Source of the DNA: Pogonophryne albipinna
Lineage: Eukaryota; Chordata; Actinopteri; Perciformes; Artedidraconidae
DNA: 64,000 nt
Direction: 5' to 3'
Assembly (NCBI GenBank): GCA_028583405.1
Contig: JAPTMU010000036.1
Coordinates: 62,001 to 126,000, forward strand
The translations under genes and the position numbers were made by a program. Shown here piece by piece: positions 45,324-57,200 of the stretch (position 1 is its first letter; every line of letters begins with the position of its first letter). The notes below the pieces were generated by a model. That model saw nothing but the letters and a program-made list of their open reading frames with translations. It was not told the origin of the DNA and ran no database searches.

Positions 45324-45446
45324 GATGTCCTACAGTCCATAAAAAACACAAAGCATGGTTTAATAAATCCATATCCATAATATACATTTCTCAAAGACAA
45401 AAAACAACTTTCACTAGAAACATGAGCGTTACAAAATCAGCTTACC

Positions 45447-45520
45447 TCTTTTTGTTTCTCTGGTTCTGTTTCTCTTTCTGTTGCCTTTCTCCTCACCCTG
45501 TCGATATTCCTTTTAAATTC
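45447..45520 (-). promoter_or_regulatory. odam: odam untranslated first exon and weak TATA-like promoter
   Basis: Minus-strand exon ending ACAAAAAGAG before GTAAGC. About 30 bp upstream is GAATTTAAAAGG, a weak TATA-like string. Confidence 0.45.
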
Positions 45521-47485
45521 TTCATGTGAGCTGATATAGTCCCCTGCCCACTCCTCCAGACAATGTGTGGTCAGTGACAGACATTTCTCATGGCCTCCGA
45601 CTCAGACACTTGCAACACCGGACAGGTAAGTATGTTATTAGATGTAATTTGTGTCTCTAAACACCATGACACGGTCTCTGCCAAGTTGTTGACAAACCCC
45701 AGAAGTATCTGAATTTAAAATGTCATGTGTTTTCCACGAACCCTATAGCGTATAGGTGAGCGTTTTGCTTTAGCAGGCCAATGACTTTTGGTTTAAAGGG
45801 CTGTTTTAGTAAAGTACACTTCTTTATGTTCTCTTGGGTAAAGTTTATGTGCATAGTTTACAAGTGTGGTGCTTCAGGATTTAATTACAGACATTGAAAC
45901 CCGACATATTTTTTTGGCTTGTCATTAGAAAAAAAAAGCAAACAGGAGCTGGGAGCTTATTGTCAGACATTTGTCACAAGTTGTTTATCATGCACCAACT
46001 GATGTTGCCATCTAATTGGTAAATTATATGTTATAATAATTGACTGAGTTGGAATTTATGTTGAGGATACACAGCAATGAATATATGAATTCAAATATAT
46101 TTAGAATCCAACAACAGCATGACTTTCACATCTCCATAGTTCACAAGGCACAGTAGCAATTTTCTAAAACAGCGTTGATAAATCATTCAAAAACCAGGGA
46201 CTATATTTTTACTGTAATCTATTTTCCATGCACTTTGGATATGTTTGGTTGTATCTTATTTCAGGCTAAAATTAATATTATACTTTAACTTAAACTTGCC
46301 CCTGTTTGCAAACCTGTGACCTACATGCTTTTTGTTTTACAGCTGATATGACGCTTTACAGCAGCAAAAGCACAGGTGGTACTAAAAACATTAGCAATGG
46401 CTGTGTTCTATTCAAGCGTCATGAAAATGATTTACACCTGCACTACAAAAACTCGAAAGGTTGCCAAGTATAATTGTCTAATATCTAATCAGAATATGTC
46501 TTTGCACTTGCTAGCCATAATAACTTCAGAAGTAACAATGCAGTGAGATATCGGGTCTTGTTTTTAGACAATGCATCATCTTGTTAAATCAAATAATCTT
46601 ATTTTGAGTTGTATCTCAGATTAAAAACACTTTTTTCACATATTTATTGGAAAATCACCAACCAACATCAGAAAGCAGAACACTTTTGAGCATTTGAGGC
46701 TTATATTGTAACACAACATTTCCTGATTCTGGTCAAATATAGTTCAAAATAAGTTTTCCCAGCTAATAACAAGATCTGATTTATCTAAATATCCCTTCTT
46801 ATTTCAATAAATCTTACCAAGCAAATTTGTACTTGTTCTATTGGCAGATTTACTTATTTCAAGTGAAAACACCTTGTTTTCATAATTTTTTCAATTCGTT
46901 TTTGGAGCAGCATTTTTTCCAGTGTGATTTTCCCATGTGTGACATCTCAAAATGTCTTGCAAGAAAAAAGCCTTTATGTGATAGCGGTTTTATGTTGCAC
47001 CACCATAGCTCACTCCAGCATTAGCTTCGTAGTGTGTAAGTCCTCACCATATTTTGATTAACCCCAATGCACCAATGAAACCCAAAAAAGCCCATTTAAT
47101 TATTGGCTTTGTTAAAACAATTATTATTTCCTTTTTCTCTTGTCAGCAAAATTCTTCAGCTACCTTCTTTATTAAAGTCATGGTTCTTGAGAAATTGTTG
47201 TTTCATGTGTTTCAGTACTTATTATCCTTTAGATGGCAGCAGAGATCCACTATAAGGTGCAACGATAAGCACAGTTTATTGGTGAGAATGTGTCAATACA
47301 TTGGAGTGAAATCAGTGGATTCAACATCACAAACTTTGATTAAAGAATCGTTTATTTTATTTCACAGTTAACATGCCACACACTTGTTTTTTTACTGAGA
47401 TTCATTAAGTTAGTCTAAAGTCTTATAATAATTAATAAGACAAACAGATTCCATTGTCATTGGTCGAGACAAAATCATACAAATC
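45521..47485. other. Intergenic between odam and the Met-rich SCPP gene
   Basis: No gene seen. A DNA-transposon-like repeat lies at about 46441-46925. The remainder is AT-rich with no domain. Confidence 0.5.
46441..46925. mobile_element. Probable non-autonomous DNA transposon
   Basis: The left end CACTACAAAAACTCGAAAGG and right end TTTTTTCCAGTGTG are roughly inverted. The inside has mirrored strings: AAGTATAATTGTCTAATATC near the left, and TCTTACCAAGCAAATTTGTA and ATTTCAAGTGAAAACACC near the right. This layout is common in fish genomes. No clean target duplication was seen. Confidence 0.45.
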
Positions 47486-47489
47486 AAGT

Positions 47490-47495
47490 TTTATT
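47490..47495 (-). terminator. Polyadenylation signal of the Met-rich SCPP gene
   Basis: TTTATT on plus is AATAAA on minus, 50 bases after the stop codon (47545-47547). Confidence 0.6.
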
Positions 47496-47544
47496 ATAAT
47501 TTTGATACTTCTTGCATATCTGATTAAAATGTATCACTGTCATC

Positions 47545-49278
47545 TTAATAATCTTCATGACGAACTCCCCCCTCACAGGGAGTGGTTGTAGTAGCTTCAA
47601 TGGGAGCTGGAATCTGAGGAAATGAACAAAGAGTGAATAAATGAAACATCTAAAAAAGAGAAGCAATGAAACCAGAGAGTGTTGATGATGTTATCCACCT
47701 AGATCTATTACTTTTTCTTGTAAACTGCATAATATTACCTGGGTATCCACAGTGGCCTTCAAGGTGTTGTCTTGTTTCATATTCTGACGCTGGAGAGTGA
47801 AAAAACAACAGTTAGCAAGAGCAGCTTTCATCAGTATTCACATCGAGGCACAGTTCATTTTGTAACTACCCTGAATCTTCTGAATGGATCAGCCTGAAGG
47901 GGAACCTGCTGTTGCATGGCACCACCTGGGACCCCCTAAACAAAGGCAGCAAGGTTTTGTTATCCAATTGGTTTGTTTTATTGTCATCAAAAAATCATGT
48001 AACCAGTAATAAAGTGTGTTGTGATGAGATGAAAACAAGATTGATTACCATCTGAGGCTGCTGAGGAGGATTCATTTGTGCCCCTTGAGGCACTCCCATG
48101 AAGGGAAACTGCCAGTAAGGAAAGACATAAATCAATGTTGTTGTTTTTTGTGGTACTATAGAGCCCGAAACAATATCAAGTGTGTTGTTATACAATAACT
48201 GTATTTGCAACACTAACCCCATTGACTGCAGGGACAGCGTACACATTGGCAATAGGGGCTGGAGCAGCAAAAGCAGGAACTCGTTGAGCAAACTACAAGA
48301 GAGGGAGAAAGATGTGATTGTTCATGTTGGGGTGTTTGTGTTTAAGTGTTGCTAATGGTGGATCAGATCAGATATTTGTAAATATGGTCATATTGTAACA
48401 CAATTCTGAATTCCACCAATGCCAACTTGTGGTGTAGTTACAGTAAGAGATCAAACGAAACAAATAATTGTTACCAAATGTATTGTTGTACCATGCATGT
48501 ACTGGACATGTTTTGCATTATATATTAACCTTTTTTGTTACAATGCCACATTTGTGTTTTGACACCAAGTTTTGATCTTTCCAGTCTGCTACTAACACCC
48601 AGATTAAGGCAAGGATATAATACACATTTTAAATAACATCTAAGTCATTGACTCTTCTTATGAATTTTGAATTGTATTTGGTAATTTTCTTTGCTGTGGA
48701 ACTGAGATGATCAATGGCAGCTTGAAAGACTCACCTGGACGAACTGCGGCTGCCCGATGAAACCTGCCCCTCCACCAGCTACCATGGCAGGGTTCAGGCC
48801 TCCAGCCATTAACCGGGGGTTCACCACTCCGTTTGCCATTCCTCCAGCCAACATCCCAGGGTTCATACCTGCCATCATCCCCGGGTTCATACCTGCCATC
48901 ATCCCAGGGTTCATACCTGCCATCATCCCAGGGTTCATACCTGCCATCATCCCAGGGTTCATACCTGCCATCATCCCAGGGTTCATACCTGCCATCATCC
49001 CAGGGTTCATACCAAGCATAGCTGCCAACAACTTCTGTGTCTGTGTGAGGGGGAGAAAGCGCATTCTTAATAATACAATCTTATTTTGGAGAATGGCAAT
49101 AATGACACATAAATTATATGTTTTTCTTACCTTGCCTGCATTGACCTGATTTTTGTAAAGAAACAACAGACAGTTACAAGCACTGCTTTGTATGTTAGAT
49201 TGATACATAGATACATATATGGATTGTACTCACACAGCAGATGGTTGCAACAAATGTTGTAAGGAGAAGAAGCTTCAT
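47545..49278 (-). CDS. SCPP-family Met/Pro/Gln-rich enamel-matrix-type protein (scpp5-like?), 228 aa
   Basis: Eight coding exons, all phase 0: 49278-49234, 49145-49131, 49040-48735, 48292-48218, 48108-48049, 47935-47870, 47789-47739 and 47613-47545. The signal peptide is MKLLLLTTFVATICC. A 5-codon exon encodes VNAGK. The large exon 3 holds LGMNPGMMAGMNPGMMA and so on, seven tandem 8-residue units (last one GMNPGMLA), then GGMANGVVNPRLMAGG. Later exons give AFAAPAPIANVYAVPAVNG, QMNPPQQPQM and DPFRRFR; the C-terminus is CEGGVRHEDY. High Pro/Gln/Met content and hydrophobic repeats resemble enamel-type SCPPs. The place next to odam and the same orientation suggest scpp5, but I cannot confirm this. 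It shows no acidic phospho-Ser cluster. Confidence 0.82.
48849..49020 (-). repeat. Coding 24-bp minisatellite, 7 units
   Basis: GGTTCATACCTGCCATCATC, followed by CC(A/C)G, repeats on plus every 24 bp and encodes GMNPGMMA. One unit has CCCCGG in place of CCCAGG, a silent change. The units are almost identical, so the length is likely polymorphic. Confidence 0.93.
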
Positions 49279-49447
49279 TTTGCAGTCTGAGACGTAAGAA
49301 AAAGACCAGAATAGGGGCATTAAGCTCATTAAAAACTAATATTTTTGTAAAATATTAGTTGGAACATGAATACTTTTGTATTTTCATGTGGGATTGTTCC
49401 CACACATTGGGACCACATTGTTAAAAAATCTCAAGAGAGCAATACAT

Positions 49448-49521
49448 ACCTTTTTTTTCCTCTGAAATATTATGTGCCAAGGAGGACTATAGTTGCTCTC
49501 TGAATTTAGAGCACCTTTTAT
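49448..49521 (-). promoter_or_regulatory. Untranslated first exon and TATA-like box of the Met-rich SCPP gene
   Basis: The minus strand has GATAAAAGG (49513-49521), then about 30 bp on an exon ending GAGGAAAAAAAAG before GTATGT at about 49448. Confidence 0.5.
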
Positions 49522-50220
49522 CAGTCTCCGAGATTATTATGAGCCAATTAGAAAGGAGAACACTGACTTGTTCATAACCAATATTTGTCACCTGTGTGTC
49601 ATATACCTTGTGATATGACATATGCTTTTTCTGCAAACCTTGATTTAAAGAATGTAACAGTGAGCTACTTATATTCAAGTCACTTCACCATTCACTTCAA
49701 CCATTTAACATTGTTCTCCACACAGCTGAGTGACCGCAAACAATAACAGAGTGATTCATTGTCTTAGAAAGGTTTTGTGGGGGTTTCTGAAAGCCACTGA
49801 CCAAAATCCACCATGAACCATCAAAATGTTGTGGGTAATTGTCACAGCAGGCAAACAACTGACATCATCTTTGATAAAGCGCTATAATAAATATAAGGAT
49901 TATTATTATTATTATTATCTTTAACTGATTTTATTGAGAAATTAGAAAAAATGTGACTGTATGCTATATGTAATTAAGAAATATACCCTCAAAGCAGCAT
50001 GCTGTTTATCAGAGGATTATTGCGACATCAGGAACACAATTAAGAATAACAACTTCTGTGTTTTTTAATGTCTGTGCAAATATCTATAATAAAATCCAAT
50101 GATTAAATACTAGTCATGTCTGTCGTCGCAGCTTTAAAATCAGCTGTGGTCTAGAGAGAATAATCAGTTAGGTAACAAACGTACAGCAACACAATATTCG
50201 TATTAAAGGCAATAAAGACC
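49522..50220. other. Intergenic, no feature seen
   Basis: AT-rich, with a short (ATT)n at about 49899-49918. No coding frame of interest. Confidence 0.5.
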
Positions 50221-50255
50221 TTTATACTTGCAAGTATGACGGCTCCTCCAAAGGC

Positions 50256-51142
50256 AAGGCAAGGCAAGTTTATTTATATAGCACCTTTCAACACAAGGCA
50301 ATTCAAGGTGCTTTACAAAAATGAAAGACATTCAGACAAAGGCATTTAAAAACAGTCATTAAAAAGAAAAGATAATAAAAGAAACATTAAAAGAAAAAAA
50401 TACATGAATAAAAAGTACATGAATAAAAAGTTATAGTGCAGTTTAAGATATGAATAGTTCACACAGAAGTTCCATTTGACTGATGCCTTTCTAAGGTTTC
50501 CCCGAACATGAGCTGTGTACGCTTGTATGGCACATACGTCCCGAGCAGCATACACAGAGAAAACCAGCCAGGACAAAGTCCCCAGACACTGATTCCCTGG
50601 GGTTACTAGCCCCAAATGTTCATTAACCAAAAACGAAACACAATCACTCAGTTTCAATTAAAAGCAGCGACAAAAAGAAAAGTCTTCAGCCTGGATTTAA
50701 AAGTAGTCAGAGTTGCAGCGGACCTGCAGGTTTCTGGGAGTTTGTTCCAGGTATTTGGAGCATAATAACTGAACGCAGCTTTACCATGTTTACTTCTGAC
50801 TCTGGGGACAGAAAGCTGACCAGTCCCTGAAGACCTGAGAGATCTGGATGGTTCATAATTTAGCAGTAGGTCAGAAATGTATTTTGGGCCTAAACCATTC
50901 AGTGCTTTATAAACCAGCAGCAGTATTTTGAAATCTATTCTTTGACACACAGGAAGCCAGTCATAGTAGGCTGATTTAGTAACTGTTTTAATGTGACTGT
51001 TGAAACTCAGGTCAGAGTCCATGACTACACCTAGATTTCTGGCTTTATCTGTTGTTTTGAACATTGCAGACTGAAGCTCAGCACTCCAAAAGAGAACGTA
51101 CTGTTCTGAGTGAAACGGGCTCTCTTTATAAGAGGACCTCAA
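50256..51142 (-). mobile_element. L2-clade LINE 3' fragment, internal deletion
   Basis: The minus-strand frame (51142-50654) has a piece of reverse transcriptase C-terminus (NLGVVMDSDLSFNSHIKTVT), then jumps straight to WLPVCQRIDFKILLLVYKAL and PNTWNKLPETCR, so a segment between them has been deleted in frame. The 3' end includes the tail TTGTAAAGCACCTTGAATTG and GTGCTATATAAATAAACTTG on minus. Orientation of tail and frame agree. It lies between the Met-rich SCPP and the intronless gene. Confidence 0.85.
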
Positions 51143-52545
51143 AGCAGATTTACATTACAACAACATTCTGGGAGGCCAGCTGATACCCCCTCTGGCTCTG
51201 TATGCAAAACCATCACACCCTACAAGACAATGGGATGTACAGATACCCCTCAGACACAGTATGCAAAAACCTCACCCCCTAAACACGTCTGTTGATCACA
51301 CATACATTTAAGGTTCACTCCTCAGAGAAACTAAGGTTAGCAATGTTAACACATTTGATCGCAAAATGTCCTTAACATGTCTCAAGAGAGCCCTAATGCA
51401 ATTTGTGTCACATGCCTCAAGCTGATTTAACTAACATAATTGTATCACTATGGGGGAGTTAAAGTCCATCTTAAAGGACAGAGAACAAGAAACCATTGGT
51501 CGATGTGATTGCTCTTATATCTCCTAATTTAAGTCGTTTTAAAATTGTGCCCGTTTTTTATGTTGTATAGCAGTTTCTTTTATTTGCATGGTTAATGTGC
51601 CATTTCATTAGTTTTTTACGACAGCTGTATTCGTCTGCCTGTATTGTTTTGTGTTCATTTGTTGTAACTTTGTTCATGCTGCCCTCTTGGCCAAGTCACT
51701 CCTGAAAAAGAGATTTTAATCTCAATGAGACCTGTACCTGGTTAAATAAAGGATAGCTTATAAAACACAAGCCTTAACATAACAACTCATACAGCACAAC
51801 AACTCAGCAGTGATGACACTGTCAGACAGCGTTCATTTGTAAACACTCCATTCTTGCTCATATAAGTTGCAGATATTTTTCATGTTTCATCAGAATATTT
51901 TCTCAAGATGTTTAGGGACGTTAAATGCATCCCCAGTGTGGTTGGCTGGATATGTTGTCACATACTGAGGCTGTCTGGGAAAGTTTTTTTTGCTTTTTCT
52001 GCTGTCTGGGCAGCTCGCAGCCGACCAGGTAAACACCCTCTGTGGAAGTCTGGTCTGGAGCTTTGTGCTAATTACACACTGTCATGTAGTTCAAATGAAG
52101 TAACAGTTTTTCATGTTTGTAGTTTAATGTTGAGAAAAATTGTATTTCCCAATGTAATTATGTAAATATGTAAGATTTATCAATTTAATAAGAATTTATT
52201 TTTCATAGTTCACAGACAGGATTCAATAAACAAGAGTCTGTTCTGCCAAGACTCGAGAAATATGCCTAGAATGGTATTCCTTTTTAGAGACCTTAATCAC
52301 CATGTAGCAAGTAGTTGCAAGCAACGTACTGTAAATAGAAATGTGCGCATATTACCAGTCTCATACGTAAAAATAACATCAGATGAAACACACCCATGAG
52401 GCTGGTTGATGTTGTTCAGTTTTTTTTGCTCAAGTACACTTTGACAGACATATTTTGGGCTCCATGGTAATGTGAAAACAAACATGTATTTTATTGATAT
52501 GTTGGAACTTCGACTCAAGAAAGATTCAGCAATTGACTTCCATCA
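51143..52545. other. Intergenic with a LINE-type 3' tail
   Basis: 51655-51765 (CTCCTGAAAAAGAGATTTTA, AATCTCAATGAGACCTGTAC, CTGGTTAAATAAAGG) is the same tail type as at 19715-19780, in plus orientation and without its coding part. Two related segments at 51175-51200 and 51235-51260 (GATACCCC(C/T)TC, TATGCAAAA) form a small duplication. Nothing else was recognised. Confidence 0.55.
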
Positions 52546-52551
52546 TTTATT
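52546..52551 (-). terminator. Polyadenylation signal of the intronless secreted gene
   Basis: TTTATT on plus, 89 bases beyond the stop codon at 52640-52642. Confidence 0.55.
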
Positions 52552-52639
52552 GGTTATTAGTTATGAGGACAATGATTTATAACATTCAAGCATGAGCAGG
52601 ATTAAGGGAATGAATCATGACATATTGCTGACAGCTGTC

Positions 52640-53287
52640 TCATTTGGCTTGCTTCTCCTCCAAATCTGTCCCAGAGCATTCTTCATCTTCATCGACTGCC
52701 ACCACCTTCATCACAGGAGGCTGTGTCCTCCTGAGGCGAGCTGCAACTGACCGCTGAAACCTCACTCCTTGAGCCGCCCTCCCACCAGCGACACTCGGTT
52801 GTGGCTGGTTGTTCAGCCCGGCCAATGAGATCAGCTGCACCTGGCCGGGAGTCAACAGAGAGCCCTGTGGGAGTCCTCCAGCATTTCTCTGCGGCAGCAC
52901 GGCAAACAATGTGACCGGCCCACCCCCAGCAACCTGAGTCAACTGCCCCTGTGGATTCACATTGGCACCAGCGCCTCCCTGCCCCACAAGGAATGCTCCA
53001 CCTTGTTGGAGAGCTCCGATGGGAATCAGCTGCTGCAGAGGAGGCTGACCTACTTGGTTTCTGACTGGCTGGATAAAAAAGGAGCCACCAAGTTGGACTA
53101 AGTGTCCCAGAAGGGGCGTACCGTTTAGTGGGATCCCATTTGGACCCCCAGTGTTGGCATTGTTGCCAGCTGCTGCTCTATTGTTATTCACTCCCACATT
53201 GGCAAGGGCCTCAGCACTCCCTGAAGACACACCACCCTCCACCACAAGAGCAAAGGTGTAGAAGAGAACCCCCAGTGTGCAGAACAT
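52640..53287 (-). CDS. Intronless secreted Gly/Gln/Pro/Ala-rich protein, 215 aa; candidate SCPP-like gene
   Basis: One uninterrupted frame. The N-terminus MFCTLGVLFYTFALVVEGGV looks like a signal peptide; the mature part would begin around SSGSAEA. The body is rich in Gly, Gln, Pro, Leu and Asn (PLLGHLVQLGGSFFIQPVRN, LQQLIPIGALQQGGAFLVG, GSLLTPGQVQLISLAGLNNQ), reminiscent of amelotin/ODAM-type enamel proteins. A basic patch (RFQRSVAARLRR) with a possible dibasic cleavage precedes an acidic tail (VDEDEECSGTDLEE). A TATA box (53344-53350) about 60 bp upstream and AATAAA 89 bp downstream make a compact single-exon transcription unit. Position beside sparcl1 supports SCPP kinship, but SCPP genes normally have several small exons. 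No phospho-SxE cluster. Function unknown. Confidence 0.7.
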   Translation of the reverse strand: MFCTLGVLFYTFALVVEGGVSSGSAEALANVGVNNNRAAAGNNANTGGPNGIPLNGTPLLGHLVQLGGSFFIQPVRNQVGQPPLQQLIPIGALQQGGAFLVGQGGAGANVNPQGQLTQVAGGGPVTLFAVLPQRNAGGLPQGSLLTPGQVQLISLAGLNNQPQPSVAGGRAAQGVRFQRSVAARLRRTQPPVMKVVAVDEDEECSGTDLEEKQAK

Positions 53288-53343
53288 GTTTAATCTCAGT
53301 CACAGCAGACAGGCGACAGGTACAGAGCTGCTTCTCTCTGTGC

Positions 53344-53350
53344 TTATATA
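53344..53350 (-). promoter_or_regulatory. TATA box of the intronless secreted gene
   Basis: The minus strand reads CTCTATATAAGCACAGAG, about 60 bp before the start codon. Transcription would start about 30 bp before the ATG with no intron needed. Confidence 0.7.
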
Positions 53351-53399
53351 GAGAGTGTCAGATTCAGTGATCACTAACAAAGGTCCAGCCCTTTATCTC

Positions 53400-54234
53400 A
53401 AAACAACAAGTCACTGTCATCATCATGACCATGCTGCAGGCTATTTTTTGCTTTATTACCTTACAGAGGGCCATTATTAAGGGTTAAGTGGCCAAACTCA
53501 ACCAGTTATCAGTGACTTGCATTTCTAAAACTATTGTTGCCATGGTCATATTTTCATGTCATGGTGGCATTGGGGTATTGATCGGTGAAAAAAACATGGT
53601 ATTAAAGCATAAACTGATACATCCAGACCAATATAATGCTATAACTTTATAGTGTAAACAAAGTCATCATTAAAAACATGTGCACTGAACTATTCAAGTC
53701 CTCAGTTGTCAATAAAGCTTTACTTAGATCTACAATGAAACGTGAATGCAAAGACAAACATTTACAGCATTTAGCTACTAAGATAAGAAACACAAGATTA
53801 TATTATCTTGATTTAAAGAGTAAATATTTACTAAATCACTCTTACATACAAACCACAGTTATTATTTTGAAGCCTGGTACTATGTACAACAACTTTTCTA
53901 ATAATGAGCTGATGTAAACTTTTCCCCAATTTGGAATGCATTAGAAATACCTTTCTGGATAAAACCAGCTAAATGAAACAGTTTCTTATATTATAATATA
54001 ATGATTCTAGCTGCTCAGTCTAAATTACAGAAAAAATATCCAAATGTCCAAGCTTAGCTTTACACACGACAACAGGAACTACCACCAACACTTGCCCTCT
54101 GTAGCAGGAAATAAAAAGGAGTTTCTACAATCTGTATCTGTCAGATTTCCTAATGTTACAGAGGTTCATGGATGCTTCAGTCTGTTGGAGCAGCTTAAAC
54201 AGGCTCGTGTTGTAGGTGAGGTACAAAGTGGAGC
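53400..54234. other. Probable sparcl1 3' untranslated region and intergenic DNA
   Basis: No coding frame of interest. The first clear minus-strand AATAAA after the sparcl1 stop is at 53452-53457 (TTTATT on plus), so the untranslated region could be nearly 800 bases, ending close to the promoter of the intronless gene. Confidence 0.4.
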
Positions 54235-57200
54235 TCAGAATAGCAGGTTGACATCCATATCATCTGTGGATGAAAAACATTAGTCATTAATATGTTAAAA
54301 AACTGAAACAGAATTTGCCAACATCAACGGTATTTGCTAAATGCTTTAGAAGTGCATGAGAATCAAAGCAGACAAATATTTTTTTTAAACCTTGGAAAAA
54401 TTTGCAGTTTTCCTTTTACTGGAACCCATTAAAAACTATTTGTATGTATAGTATTGATGTTATGTTATTACCTGACTGAATTAAATTAAAAATAACATTA
54501 AAAAAAGAAATGTCAAGATACTAGTTTACGAATGCTGTCAAAATAACGAGACACAAAGACATGAATTGTCCCTAAATACAGTTTTTAGTTAGTAGTAGTA
54601 CTCATTTATAGTGAAAATGTACAGACTCTCATTCAGAAGGTAGTGTCATATAAAACCAAAGCATAAAAGCCATACTCACTAATTAGAAAAGTGTATAGTA
54701 GCTTAGTGAATATGTGTGGCTCTTACCATTTTTGATACCGAAACAGGAAGTCCACTCTTTAAAGGACACCTGCTTGTCCTTGTCAGCATCGCACTCTTGA
54801 AAGAAGCGGGAGGTGCAGTGCTCCATCGGCACCAGAGGGACTCTAAGTGGGGCCAGCTCTGAGTGGGACAAGATTCTGCACAGGATGGAAAAATACCCAA
54901 TTTGATCATTTTGAGCATCTGATTTATGTAGAGTACAGTATGATTTCCTAGCTTAGTTCTGGCTAGGTTATTGTGATGTATTAGCCAGTCATGCTTTTGG
55001 CATGACAATGATGAGAAAAATCAACAACAAAAGCCACACAATTGTCTTGAATGACTACAGTGCTGTATAAGCGTTCTAACACATAGGCTACAAGTGAAAT
55101 CCTATAGTCATCACTCTATGATCATTTTAAAACTTAATCTAAAAGTTGATAAAAGTTCACTGTAAACACAGAGTGATAAAATGTACCTGTCAGATGGGTG
55201 TTGGTCCAGTTGTGCAAACTGCCAGTGCACTGGGTAGATGTACATGTTGTAGTTCTTCTCAAAGTCCTGCGCCAGCAGCTCAACGGAGTGATCACCAGCA
55301 TGCAGACGCCTCTCACTCTCAAAGATTTTCTTCACCTACAAATTCAGAACATTAAACATCATATTTTATTTTTCCCAACATGCTATATGAAGTTATGGAT
55401 AATTACGTTTTTAATCAAGATTAAAATAGATAGATCTTAATAAACTAGAGAGTCCCACAGCTTGTCTTACTCTAAAACGTTGTTTAGGCGTGAGGAAGCC
55501 AGGAGACATGGAGTCATGTTCAAAAAGCTGCAGGAGAACATTCTTCAGCCAATCCCTCATTCGTAATGGGAACTGGACCAGCTCAGTGTCCACACATTGA
55601 GGGATGACTGAGAGATAAACAGAAAGAAAGATCATGATCAACCATGCACCATACTTCAAATAAAAAAACTGCTTTAATACCAATTATTCTGTAAGTGGAT
55701 AACTCTCACATTTGCATGGCCCAGTGTAGTCCATGTGAAGTCTGTGTCCTCTCTTAGTGCCCTCCAGGTTGCATTTAGTGGCAAAGAGTTCACATGATGT
55801 ATCGTATGTTTTGTTGTTTGTGCCACAAACCTACAGAAATGCACAAGCAAAAGTCTAATAAAATCCAGCAGCTGTTGAAAACAAATCCAGTTTAATTTTC
55901 GACAGATCACAAATACTTACATTATCAAACTGATTGGCACTGTGAGGACAATCTGCCGCCTCTTGACACACGCAGCCTGGCTTTTTGTCCGCATCAAGTT
56001 TACATGTCTTTCCACGTTTGCAGGGGAAGTTGTCACATGGATCTATTAGGGGAAAAAAGCACTGCATGACCTTTGACCTTTGCTCTGTCTGAATCCTAAA
56101 ACCAATGTTATCAGGAATAAGGTTCTGTTTTTTTCCCCAGTGTTTTGTCTGGAAACCAATGAGCAATAATCACTACAGGCCATCCTCTACATTCCACTGA
56201 CATTTGAGTTTGCACAGCGATCAAATCAACTTGATCTCCATTATTCTTTTCTTAATCCCCCAGAGCTGTGTTTTGGTAGTGACCGTGAAAGCAGAGTGAC
56301 ACCATTCATGCGGAAGTTTTAGCTAAATGATCCAGTCAGCAGATTCCCGTGTGAGTTTGTTGGGATAATGCATTAGTCAGTAAGGGGATTGCTAAATAAA
56401 CCAACCGGCAGGGGCTTCTGGGCGATGTATGCCTCCACCAGGAGAGGGCCTGGATCCTGGGTATAGATCCACTGTCGCTCTTATCTGCACTGGATTCATT
56501 CCTACTAGAGGGCCCTAAAAAGGTAAAAGGAAAACGTAATTTGTATTTACCAACTTTGTATCCGATTGCAGCACCACAGCTAAATAAAAAGTCACATATC
56601 CTTAAAGGTCCCATGTCATGGCCATTTCTAATGATCATTGTTGAGGTATACTAAAATACATTTATATTGTGCAATCTCATTGGTTTCTCATACAGCATCT
56701 CTGTATAGTATGTGTATTCACTCTCTGTCCTAAACGGCTTGATGGAGCTCCTGCCCCCCCCCTCCCTATGAGCCCAGTGGCCGTTTGCGAGACAGCGAGA
56801 CACAGCGAAACCCAGCCCGAACACACACACACACCCGCAGCCTGGCTGGGAGTTTGTGTGTGTGCTCACACACCGACTCACAGCCTCGCCGCGTCCCGCC
56901 TGTCTCAGGGAGGAGAAATCGGCGGAGCTGCAGCTGAGAAAAGATTGAGTGTGTGTGTGTGTGAGGAAGTCCGTGGATTGGTCAATTTGGACCAATCCAC
57001 GGACTTAACGTAACGGCTCCACGGATTGGTCCATTTGGACCAATGGGTCCATTGGGTATGGGCACGTCACCATACCCAGGAAGAAAACAATGGAAAAAGA
57101 GAAATCTCCAACGAGGCGTTCTGGGGCAGCATAGACAGGTCTTTTCTGTGTTAGAGTTTTACTCGCTACAGGGTGTACTTTGAAGGTTTGTGACTTTGCA

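Noticed and set aside
48757..49149. Frames IPGFIPAI and GSYLPSSQ repeats on plus
   Set aside because: Other-strand translations of the GMNPGMMA minisatellite exon.
38120..49278. Assigning exact scpp numbers (scpp5, scpp7, scpp9) to the unnamed SCPP genes
   Set aside because: SCPP sequences diverge too fast to name by eye. Only odam and sparcl1 show decisive motifs.
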